A stretch of 64,000 bases of DNA from Pseudomonas oryzihabitans (lineage in GTDB: Bacteria > Pseudomonadota > Gammaproteobacteria > Pseudomonadales > Pseudomonadaceae): assembly GCF_007665395.1 (NCBI RefSeq), contig NZ_VDND01000002.1, positions 248,001-312,000 on the forward strand, read 5' to 3'. The notes beneath the pieces are model-generated. The model searched no databases. It was not told the origin of the DNA and worked only from the letters and a program-made list of their open reading frames with translations. The translations under genes and the position numbers were made by a program. Every line of letters starts with the position of its first letter. Within the stretch, counting starts at the first letter, position 1. This document shows, one piece after another, positions 50,101 to 58,633 of this stretch.

Positions 50101-52029
50101 GGCATCGACGTCCAGACCGATCCGGTCACCGTGGTCGGCATCGGCGACATGGCCGGCGATGTCTTCGGCAATGGCCTGCTGCGCTCGCGCAGCCTGGAGC
50201 TGGTGGCGGCCTTCAACCACCTGCACATCTTCATCGATCCCAACCCGGACGCCGAGCGCAGCTATGTCGAGCGCGAGCGGCTGTTCAACCTGCCGCGCTC
50301 CAGCTGGACCGACTACGACGCCAGCCTGATCTCCCAGGGCGGCGGCATCTTCCCGCGCAGTGCCAAGCGCATCGCCATCAGCCCTGAGATGAAGGCGCGC
50401 TTCGACCTGCAGGCCGATCACCTGACCCCCAACGAGCTGATCAACGCCCTGCTCAAGGCGCCGGTGGACCTGATCTGGAACGGCGGCATCGGCACCTACG
50501 TCAAGGCCAGCTTCGAAAGCCACGCCGACATCGGCGACAAGGCCAACGACGCCCTGCGCGTGGATGGCTGCGAGCTGCGCGCCAAGGTGATCGGCGAAGG
50601 GGGCAACCTCGGCATGAGCCAGCTGGCGCGGGTGGAATTCGGCCTGCACGGCGGCGCCTGCAACACCGACTTCATCGACAACGCCGGCGGCGTGGATTGC
50701 TCCGACCACGAGGTCAACATCAAGATCCTGCTGGGCGACGTGGTCTCCGCCGGCGACATGACCGTCAAGCAGCGCAACACCCTGATGGGCGAGATGACCG
50801 ACGAGGTCGGCGAACTGGTGGTCGCCAACAACTACATGCAGACCGGCGCCCTGTCGCTGGCGGAATACCGGGCGCGCACCCACCTGGCCGAATACCAGCG
50901 GCTGATCGTCGACCTCGAGGGTCGCGGCAAGCTGGATCGCACCCTGGAGTTCCTGCCCAGCGACGAGGTGCTCGCCGAGCGCGCGGCCAAGGAACAGGGG
51001 CTGACCCGGGCCGAGCTGTCGGTGTTGATCTCCTACAGCAAGATCGACCTCAAGGAGCAGCTGCTCGCCTCCTCGGTACCGGACGACGACTACCTCGCGC
51101 GGGACATGCAGGGCGCCTTCCCGCAACGGCTGACCGAGCAGTTCCCCGAGGCCATGGCCCGCCATCGCCTCAAGCGCGAGATCGTCGCCAACCAGATCGC
51201 CAACGACCTGATCAACCACATGGGCATCACCTTCGTGCAGCGCCTGTGCGAATCCACCGGCATGAGCGCGGCCGATGTCGCCCGCGCCTACGTGGTGATG
51301 CGCGACGTGCTGCACCTGCCGCACTGGTGGCGGCAGGTGGAAGCCCTGGATCACCAGGTGCCGGCGGAGCTGCAGTTGCGCCTGATGAGCGAGCTGATGC
51401 GCCTGGGTCGGCGGGCCACCCGCTGGTTCCTGCGCAGTCATCGCAGCGGCCTGGATGCCGGCGCAGTGGCGGCCTTCTTCGGACCGCGCATCGCCGCCCT
51501 CGGGGTGCGCCTCGACGAGCTGCTGCAGGGCGAGCCGCGCCAGGATTGGGAAGAGCGCTTCCGCGCCTATACCGAGGCGGGGGTGCCGGAACTGCTGGCG
51601 CGGGTCGTCGCCGGGACCAACCACATCTATACGCTGTTGCCGGTGATCCAGGCGGCGGAGGTCACCGCCCAGGATCCGCTGGCGGTGGCGGCCACCTGGT
51701 TCGCCGCGGGCGACGTGCTGGACCTGGCCTGGTACCAGCAGCAGCTCAACCAGCTGCCGGTGGCCAATGCCTGGCAGGCGCTGGCACGCGAGGCCTTCCG
51801 CGACGAGGTGGACGTGCAGCAACGCACCATCACCATCGCCATGCTCAATCTCAGCGAGGCGCCCAGCGATCCCGAAGCCCGGCTGTCGCTATGGCTGGAA
51901 CGGCATCGGGCGGCGGTGGAACGCTGGCGTGGCCTGCTGGTGGACCTGCGCAATGCCAGCGGCCAGGACTACGCGATGTACAGCGTTGCCAGTCGCGAGC
52001 TGGCAGACCTGGCCAGCAGCAGCGTCTGA
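47182..52029 (+). CDS. gdhB: NAD-specific glutamate dehydrogenase, large type
   Basis: A 1615-residue catabolic glutamate dehydrogenase of the 180-kDa class, which oxidises glutamate to 2-oxoglutarate and ammonia with NAD. The N-terminal ~700 residues are regulatory ACT-like parts ([20 protein letters not shown]). The catalytic half contains [31 protein letters not shown] with the catalytic Lys, and [20 protein letters not shown] with the nucleotide-binding region. I start at [12 protein letters not shown]; GGAG lies 7 bases upstream. The 1256-codon frame on the other strand is a shadow. A terminator follows. Confidence 0.97.
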   Translation: [1615 protein letters not shown]

Positions 52030-52080
52030 CGGCCCGTTCGGGCGCTGGCCTAGCCGGCGCCCAATTGCAAGGCCATCGAA

Positions 52081-52114
52081 AAGGCGGCGTACCCTCGGGT
52101 GCGCCGCCTTTTTT
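52081..52114 (+). terminator. Terminator of gdhB
   Basis: AAGGCGGCG (52081-52089) pairs with CGCCGCCTT (52102-52110), with further partial pairing inside, followed by TTTT. It lies 52 bp after the gdhB stop and also faces the convergent hydrolase gene. Confidence 0.88.
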
Positions 52115-52130
52115 CATGAGCGGGCGTCGG

Positions 52131-53156
52131 TCAGGGTTTGACCGGAGTGGCCGGCGACCGCAGGGCGGCCAGGCCCTGCAGCAGGGCCTGGTGAAAGCGC
52201 TCCGGTGCCTGCATCTGGGGCGCATGGCCCAGGTCGGGGAATTCCACCAGGGTCGCCTGGGGAATGAGCTTCGCCGCGGCCTTGCCCAGTTCGGGATAGT
52301 GCCCCAGGCGGGCCTTGACCTCCGCGGGCGCCGCGTCCTTGCCGATGGCGGTGGTGTCCCGCTGGCCGATCAACAGGAGGGTCGGCATGCGCAGCTGCGG
52401 GAATTCGTAGACCACCGGCTGGGTGTAGATCATGTCGTAGATCAACGCCGAGTTCCACGCCACCCGGTCCTTGCCCGGGCCATCGTTGAGGCCGGCGAGC
52501 ATGGTCACCCAACGCTCGTAGCGCGGTGACCACTGGCCGGCGTAGTAGGTGGCGCGTTCATAGTCCCGGATGCCGTCCGCCGAGGTCCTAAGCTCGCGCT
52601 CATACCACTGGTCCACGCTGCGATAGGGCACGCCCAGGGCCTTCCAGTCCTCCAGGCCGATGGGGTTGACCAGTACCAGTTGCTCGGTGGCCTGGGGGTA
52701 GAGCAGGGCGTAGCGGGTCGCCAGCATACCGCCCGTCGAGTGGCCGATCAGGGTGGCGCGGTCGATGCCCAGGTGGTCGAGCAGGGCGCGGGTATTGGCG
52801 GCCAGTTGCTGGAAGCTGTACTGGTAATGCGCCGGTTTGCTGGATTTGCAGAAGCCGATCTGGTCGGGGGCGACGATCCGATAGCCGGCAGCGGCCAGGA
52901 CGCGGATGCTGTCCGCCCAGGTGCCGGCGCAGAAGTTCTTGCCATGCAGGAGGACCAGGGTGCGGCCATTCGCTTGGCCGGTCGGCGCCACGTCGAGATA
53001 GGCCATCTCCAGGTGCTGGCGCTGGGAGTCGAAGGCAAAGGTCGCGACCGGAAAATCATAGTCGAAGCCTTCGAGACGCTCACCATAGAGGGTTTCCGCC
53101 TGAGCGAACGGACTCAGCAACAGGGCGGCGAGGGGCAGGGCGAGGCGCAGGGACAT
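52131..53156 (-). CDS. Secreted alpha/beta hydrolase
   Basis: A 341-residue alpha/beta hydrolase-fold protein with a signal peptide (MSLRLALPLAALLLSPFAQA). The oxyanion-hole loop is LLHGKNFCAGTW, the nucleophile Ser is in LIGHSTGGMLATR, the acid Asp in LLIGQRDTTAIG and the His in PDLGHAPQMQAP. The substrate is unknown; esterase or peptidase activity is possible. I start at MSLRLALPL, nine codons after the first possible ATG. It is convergent with gdhB. Confidence 0.87.
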   Translation of the reverse strand: MSLRLALPLAALLLSPFAQAETLYGERLEGFDYDFPVATFAFDSQRQHLEMAYLDVAPTGQANGRTLVLLHGKNFCAGTWADSIRVLAAAGYRIVAPDQIGFCKSSKPAHYQYSFQQLAANTRALLDHLGIDRATLIGHSTGGMLATRYALLYPQATEQLVLVNPIGLEDWKALGVPYRSVDQWYERELRTSADGIRDYERATYYAGQWSPRYERWVTMLAGLNDGPGKDRVAWNSALIYDMIYTQPVVYEFPQLRMPTLLLIGQRDTTAIGKDAAPAEVKARLGHYPELGKAAAKLIPQATLVEFPDLGHAPQMQAPERFHQALLQGLAALRSPATPVKP

Positions 53157-53372
53157 GGGCAGGATCCTGGGGGATAAAGTCACTCCGACCGAGCGCCCTC
53201 GGCGAAGATTCCAGCCGGTCGTGGGCGAGCGATCGCATTCACCGCCGAAAAGCAGCCATTCCGGCCGTTTCGCTTCGCCTCCCGCGCGGGGTCTGATAGT
53301 CTGACGAACCCTTCGTAACCTTTGCGCGCACTCCTTTTTTGCGCTTCTTTCCGATCATACGAGGTTTCCGGT

Positions 53373-55622
53373 TTGGCGCTCGAGTCACCTTCCACCACGC
53401 AGCCCGACGCTCTGGCCGATTGCGCCAACGAGCCGATCCATGTTCCCGGCAGCATTCAGGAGCACGGCTTCCTGTTCGCCGTGGAAGAGCCGGGTCTGCG
53501 CATCCTCCAGGCCAGCGCCAATGTGCGCGAGTACCTGGGGGTGGCCGTGGAGGAGGTGCTCGGCCGCTCGCTCGAGGACTTGCTGCCGGAGCAAGACCTG
53601 GCCGCCATGCTCGGGGCGCTGACCCAGGAAGAGCAGAATCCCATTTACCAGGGCGACGTGACCCTGGGGCCGCGACAGCAGACCTTCGCGCTGTTCATGC
53701 ACCGCTTCGGCGGCGTGCTGATCGTCGAGTTCGAGGCGCCGATAGACAGCCGGCTCGGCCTCAATACCCTCTATCCCATGGTGCGGGTGTTCATCGAGCA
53801 GCTGCACCAGGCCGAAACCGTCGACGCCATCGCCACCCTCGCGGTGCGCGAGGCCAAGCGCATTTCCGGCTTCGACCACACCATGATCTACCGCTTCGAC
53901 GCGGACGGTCACGGCCAGGTGCTGGCCGAGGAACTCGATCCGGGCGTGCCCAGCTACCTGGGGCTGAGGTTCCCCGCCTCGGATATCCCCGCCCAGGCGC
54001 GCCGGCTCTACCTGGCCAACCGCATCCGGGTGATCGGCAACGCCTACTATCAGCCGTCCCCGCTGCAACCGCAGACCAACCCGCGCACCGGCCAGCCGCT
54101 CGATCTCAGTTTCGCGCAGCTGCGCAGCGTATCGCCGGTGCACCTGCAGTACATGAGAAACATGGGCACCCTGGCCTCCATGTCCATCTCCATCGTGGTC
54201 GGCGATCGGCTCTGGGGTCTGGTGCTCTGCCACGACCGCCAGCCGCAACGGGTGTCCTTCCAGACGCGCACCGCCTGCGAACTGTTTGGCCGGGTGCTGT
54301 CGCTGCAGATCGATGCGGCCGAGACCCATGCGGAAGCCGATCGGCGCCTGGCCCTGCGCCAGGCCATGGTGCAGATGCTCTCGACCATGGCCGACCGCGA
54401 CAGCGTCTGCCAGGGGCTCCTGGAGCTGCCGCAGGTCTACCTGGATTTCGCCCGCGCCCAGGGCGCGGCCATCATTTCCTCCGATGGCACCGAGCTGATC
54501 GGCCAGGTGCCGCCGCGCGAGGTGGTGGATCGCCTGGTCGAGTGGCTGTCGGTCAACGTCAAGGATCATTTCATCACCGACAACCTGGCCAAGGACATCG
54601 CCGAGCTGCCCGAGCTGGCCGAGCATGCCGCCGGGATCCTCGCCGTACCCATCTCCGAGTTGCATTCGCACTACCTGATCTGGTTCCGCAGCGAACTGGT
54701 CCAGGTGGTCAACTGGGCCGGGCGTCCGAGCAAGCAGGAAGGCAGCGACGGCCGCCTGTCGCCGCGCCAGAGCTTCGTCCTCTGGCAGGAGACGGTGCGC
54801 GGCCTGTCGCTGCCCTGGTCGCCGCTGGAGCTGGAAAGCGCCATCGAGCTGCGCAACGCGGTGCGCGGCATCGTCCTGCGCAAGGCCGAGGAGATGGCCG
54901 AGCTGGCCGAGGAGCTGCAGCGCAGCAACAAGGAGCTGGCCGCCTTCTCCTACAGCGTGTCCCATGACCTGCGCGCCCCGCTGCGCCACATCGCCGGCTA
55001 TGCCGAGCTGCTGGGCGACATCGAGGGCGGCAAGCTGTCGGACCGTGGCCGGCGCTTCCTGGACAACATCGGCTCGTCGGCGCGCTTCGCCGGCAGCCTG
55101 GTGGACAACCTGCTGAGTTTCTCGCAGATGGGGCGGGCGGCGATCCGCTACTCCGACGTCAACCTCACGGCGCTGGTGGAAGCCATTCGCGAGGAGATGG
55201 CGCCGGACTATGCCGACCGGCAGGTGGAATGGCACATCGGGCCGCTGCCTGTCGTCATCGCCGATGCCGCCTTCGTCCATCTCGCCTTGCGCAATCTGCT
55301 GGCCAATGCCATCAAATACAGCCGGTACGAGGATCCTGCGGTGATCGAGATCGGCGCGCTGCCGGGCGATTCCGAAGACATCGTCTTCGTCCGCGACAAC
55401 GGCGTCGGTTTCAACATGGATTACGTGGGCAAACTGTTCGGCGTCTTCCAGCGCCTGCACCACGCCGATGAATTCGAGGGTGTGGGCATAGGTCTCGCCA
55501 GCGTCAGACGCATCATCGAGCGCCATGACGGTCGCGTCTGGGCAGAAGGTGCCATAGGCGAAGGCGCTACCTTCTATTTCGCCTTACCCAAACAACGTCC
55601 GTCGCCGGTACACAAAAGGTAG
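53373..55622 (+). CDS. bphP: Bacteriophytochrome histidine kinase
   Basis: A 749-residue red/far-red photoreceptor kinase. Cys17 in DALADCANEPIHVPGSIQEH is the biliverdin attachment site. PAS (about 20-115), GAF (about 140-300, with PASDIPAQARRLYLANRI), PHY (about 320-500), HisKA with His531 in YSVSHDLRAPLRHIAG, and a HATPase domain (NLLANAIKYS; RDNGVGFNMD; GVGIGLASVRRI) follow. I choose a TTG start at 53373, because ACGAGG lies 8 bases before it; the TTG at 53322 has no such site. First gene of the bph operon. Confidence 0.94.
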   Translation: MALESPSTTQPDALADCANEPIHVPGSIQEHGFLFAVEEPGLRILQASANVREYLGVAVEEVLGRSLEDLLPEQDLAAMLGALTQEEQNPIYQGDVTLGPRQQTFALFMHRFGGVLIVEFEAPIDSRLGLNTLYPMVRVFIEQLHQAETVDAIATLAVREAKRISGFDHTMIYRFDADGHGQVLAEELDPGVPSYLGLRFPASDIPAQARRLYLANRIRVIGNAYYQPSPLQPQTNPRTGQPLDLSFAQLRSVSPVHLQYMRNMGTLASMSISIVVGDRLWGLVLCHDRQPQRVSFQTRTACELFGRVLSLQIDAAETHAEADRRLALRQAMVQMLSTMADRDSVCQGLLELPQVYLDFARAQGAAIISSDGTELIGQVPPREVVDRLVEWLSVNVKDHFITDNLAKDIAELPELAEHAAGILAVPISELHSHYLIWFRSELVQVVNWAGRPSKQEGSDGRLSPRQSFVLWQETVRGLSLPWSPLELESAIELRNAVRGIVLRKAEEMAELAEELQRSNKELAAFSYSVSHDLRAPLRHIAGYAELLGDIEGGKLSDRGRRFLDNIGSSARFAGSLVDNLLSFSQMGRAAIRYSDVNLTALVEAIREEMAPDYADRQVEWHIGPLPVVIADAAFVHLALRNLLANAIKYSRYEDPAVIEIGALPGDSEDIVFVRDNGVGFNMDYVGKLFGVFQRLHHADEFEGVGIGLASVRRIIERHDGRVWAEGAIGEGATFYFALPKQRPSPVHKR

Positions 55623-55630
55623 TCCTGTTC

Positions 55631-56092
55631 ATGCTCAAACCCATTGTGCTGGTCGAAGACAATCCGCACGATCTGGAACTCACGCTGGTCGCCCTGGAGC
55701 GTAGCCAGCTGGCCAACGATGTCGTGGTCCTGCGCGACGGTGCCGAGGCCGTGGACTACCTGCTGCGGCGCGAACCGCACGCCGATCGGGAGCCGGGCAA
55801 CCCCGCCGTGATGTTGCTGGATCTCAAGCTGCCCAAGGTCGACGGCCTGGAGGTGCTGGAGCTGGTGCGCAGCACCCCCGAGCTGTGCAGCATCCCCGTG
55901 GTCATGCTGACGTCGTCACGGGAAGAACCCGATCTCGAGAAAGCCTACGAGCTGGGGGTGAACGCCTACGTGGTCAAGCCGGTCGAGTTTCGTGATTTCG
56001 TCGCCGCGATCAGTGATCTCGGCGTATTCTGGGCCGTGCTCAATGAGCCGCCACCGGGATCGCGACGCGTCGCCCGGCGGACTGGCCGCTAA
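55631..56092 (+). CDS. bphR: Single-domain response regulator (Rcp1/BphR type)
   Basis: A 153-residue CheY-like receiver of the Rcp1 class that accompanies phytochromes. The acidic pair is in IVLVEDNPHD, the phospho-acceptor is Asp64 in VMLLDLKLPKVDG, and Ser/Thr and Lys switch residues are in MLTSSREEPD and AYVVKPVEFRDF. There is no output domain, so the signal goes on by protein contact or phosphotransfer, perhaps to the hybrid kinase just downstream. Eight bases separate it from bphP. Confidence 0.9.
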   Translation: MLKPIVLVEDNPHDLELTLVALERSQLANDVVVLRDGAEAVDYLLRREPHADREPGNPAVMLLDLKLPKVDGLEVLELVRSTPELCSIPVVMLTSSREEPDLEKAYELGVNAYVVKPVEFRDFVAAISDLGVFWAVLNEPPPGSRRVARRTGR

Positions 56093-56095
56093 GGA

Positions 56096-58606
56096 GTGAG
56101 CGAGATCAGTTCATCCGTAGCCAGTCAGCCGCCACCGGCAGACCGACGCGACCCGGCTTCCCTGAGCGAACAGATCCAAGGCCGACGTCCGTTTATGCCT
56201 CTCTCGAAAAAGATCAAGATCCTGTTGGTGGAGGACAGCAAGCTCGATGCGGAGCTGATTCTGATCGAGCTGGAAAGACACGGCTTCGAACTGCACTCCA
56301 AGATCGTCTACGAGCGCACCGGCCTCACGCTGGCCCTCAGCCAGCAGACCTACGACATTATCCTCTCCGACATCATCCTGCCGGGTTTCTCCGGGGCCGA
56401 GGCCCTGCGCGTGGCGCGGGCGCTGGCACCGGAGACGCCCTTCATCTTCGTCTCCGGCATCTTCGGTGAGGTGCACGCGGTGGAGATGATGCGCCTGGGG
56501 GCCAACGACTACGTGCTCAAGCAGAGCATGGAGTTGCTGGCCAAGGCGGTCGAGCGGGCGCTGCTGGTGGTGCACGAGCGCCGCGAACGCCATCGTGCCG
56601 AAGAGGCGCTGCACAGCCTGGAGGTCCGCTCGCGGCTGGCCATGGATGCCTCGCGGCTGGGCATGTGGGAATACCTGCCGGCCAGCCGCACGCTGGTCTG
56701 GGACGAACGCTGCAAGGCCATGTTCGGGCTGCCGGCCGACGCCGTGGTCGATCTGGCGGTGTTCGAGCGCCTCTGTGGCACCGAGGGCCTCCAGCGTTTC
56801 CTCGACACGGTTCGTCAGGCCGGTGCCGACGAGCGCGACGACGACTACCGCAGCGAATACCGGATCCGTCTGGACAACGGCGCCCAGCGCTGGGTCGAGA
56901 CCCGTGGCCAGCCCTTCTTCGAGGCGGGCGTCTGCACCCGATTGCTCGGCGTGATGCTGGACATCACCCAGCAGCGCGATGCGGCGGAAAAGCTCGAACG
57001 CCTCAACGTCAGCCTCGGCGAACGTGTCGAGGAACGCACCCGGGAGCGTGACCGGACCTGGGACCTGACCCGGGACCTGCTGCTGGTCTGCCGCCCGGAT
57101 GGCACCCTGGTGGCGCTCAACCCGGCCTGGGAGGAAAACCTCGGCTGGTCCCGGGCGGAGCTGATCAATTCCTCCCTGCTGGCGCTGGTGCATCCCGACG
57201 AGCGCTTCCTCACCGACAACGAACTCAAGCAACTGGCCGCCCGCGCGGCCAGCCAGAGATTCGTCAATCGCATCCGTCACCGTGACGGCAGCTATCGCTG
57301 GATTTCCTGGACGGCGGTCCCGGATGCCGGCATGACCTACTGTTCCGGCCGCGACATCTCGTCGGAAGTCCTGGCGATGGAAGAGCTGGCGGCGGCCAAC
57401 CGGCAGCTGCGCGAGCAGATCGACGAGCGCGAGCGGGTGGAAGAGACCCTGCAGCAGATGCAGCGCCTGGAGGCGGTGGGCCAACTCACCGCGGGCGTGG
57501 CCCATGACTTCAACAACCTGCTCACCGTGGTGCTCAGCAGCGCCAGCTTCCTGGAGCGCGACCTGGCCCGCCTGGACGCCAGCGACAAGACCCAGGGGCG
57601 GGTGCAGAACATCCGCGAAGCGGGCGAGCGGGGGGCCAAGCTCACCGCCCAGCTGCTGGCCTTCTCCCGGCGCCAGCGCCTGGCGCCCAAGCCGGTCAAG
57701 CTCAACGAGACCGTCGAGGGCATGCTCGAACTGCTGCGCAGCACCATGGGTGGCAGTGTCTGGATCGAGACCCATCTGCGCGCCGATTGCTGGCATGCGC
57801 TAGTGGACCCGACGCAGATCGAACTCATCATCCTCAACCTGGCGATCAATGCGCGGGATGCCATGGCCGTCGGCGGCACCCTGCGGCTGAGTACCTCGAA
57901 CCAGACCATCAGCGAGCCGCCCCAGCGCCCCGAGGAGCCGGAACCCGGCGAGTACGTGCTGCTGGCGGTGCAGGACTCCGGCACGGGCATGAGCGAGGAG
58001 GTGCTGGCCAAGGCCTTCGAACCCTTCTTCACCACCAAGGAGGTGGGCAAGGGCTCCGGGCTGGGGCTCGCCCAGGTATTCGGCTTCGCCAAGCAATCCG
58101 GGGGTGGGGTGCGCATCGAGACCTGCATGGGGACGGGCACCACGGTGATGGTCTACCTGCCGCGCACCCAGGCCGGCGAGGCGCCGGATCCGGTCGGTCT
58201 GCCCGTGCTGGATCGCGATGCCCAGGCGGCCGAACGGCGCATCCTGCTGGTGGACGATGACCATGCGGTGCGCGGCGTCACCGCCGCGCTGCTGGCGGAC
58301 CTCGGCTACCAGGTGGTGGAGGCCAGCAATGGCTTCGCCGCCCTCAGTGCCCTCGAGCGGGATCCGCAGATCGACCTGCTGCTGGCGGACTTCGCCATGC
58401 CCGGCATGAACGGCGCCGAACTCGCCCGCCAGGCGCGCAAGCACCTGCCACGCCTGCCGGTGGTGTTCATCACCGGCTACGCCGAGTTGGGCGAGCTCGA
58501 CCCCGAACAATCATTCATCGTGCCCAAGCCCTTTCGCGAGGCGGACCTGGCCGCGCGGCTGCAGGCGGCCCTGCGCGGCGAGAAGCCCCAACCTTCGCCG
58601 AGCTGA
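56096..58606 (+). CDS. Hybrid sensor kinase, REC-PAS-PAS-HisKA-HATPase-REC
   Basis: Up to 836 residues, no membrane segment. N-terminal receiver (KILLVEDSKLDAELILIELE; Asp92 in IILSDIILPGF), two PAS domains (about 175-305 and 330-440, the latter ending YCSGRDISSEV), coiled coil, HisKA with His470 in TAGVAHDFNNLLTVVLSSAS, HATPase (NLAINARDAM; GKGSGLGLAQVFGF) and a C-terminal receiver (Asp765 in LLLADFAMPGMNG). Numbering is from a GTG at 56096, which overlaps its own AAGGAG; an ATG at 56195 (MPLSKKIKILLVED) or an ATC at 56105 are alternatives. Probably part of the bph relay. Confidence 0.88.
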   Translation: MSEISSSVASQPPPADRRDPASLSEQIQGRRPFMPLSKKIKILLVEDSKLDAELILIELERHGFELHSKIVYERTGLTLALSQQTYDIILSDIILPGFSGAEALRVARALAPETPFIFVSGIFGEVHAVEMMRLGANDYVLKQSMELLAKAVERALLVVHERRERHRAEEALHSLEVRSRLAMDASRLGMWEYLPASRTLVWDERCKAMFGLPADAVVDLAVFERLCGTEGLQRFLDTVRQAGADERDDDYRSEYRIRLDNGAQRWVETRGQPFFEAGVCTRLLGVMLDITQQRDAAEKLERLNVSLGERVEERTRERDRTWDLTRDLLLVCRPDGTLVALNPAWEENLGWSRAELINSSLLALVHPDERFLTDNELKQLAARAASQRFVNRIRHRDGSYRWISWTAVPDAGMTYCSGRDISSEVLAMEELAAANRQLREQIDERERVEETLQQMQRLEAVGQLTAGVAHDFNNLLTVVLSSASFLERDLARLDASDKTQGRVQNIREAGERGAKLTAQLLAFSRRQRLAPKPVKLNETVEGMLELLRSTMGGSVWIETHLRADCWHALVDPTQIELIILNLAINARDAMAVGGTLRLSTSNQTISEPPQRPEEPEPGEYVLLAVQDSGTGMSEEVLAKAFEPFFTTKEVGKGSGLGLAQVFGFAKQSGGGVRIETCMGTGTTVMVYLPRTQAGEAPDPVGLPVLDRDAQAAERRILLVDDDHAVRGVTAALLADLGYQVVEASNGFAALSALERDPQIDLLLADFAMPGMNGAELARQARKHLPRLPVVFITGYAELGELDPEQSFIVPKPFREADLAARLQAALRGEKPQPSPS

Positions 58607-58633
58607 CGGCAGCCGTCGAGACGAGGTATCTGC

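Noticed and set aside
48052..51822. 1256-codon open frame antisense to gdhB
   Set aside because: It is a shadow created by G/C at third codon positions; composition is rich in Gly, His, Gln and Val and no domain is seen.
53385..55526. 713-codon frame antisense to bphP
   Set aside because: The plus-strand phytochrome is unmistakable; the antisense product has no family motif.
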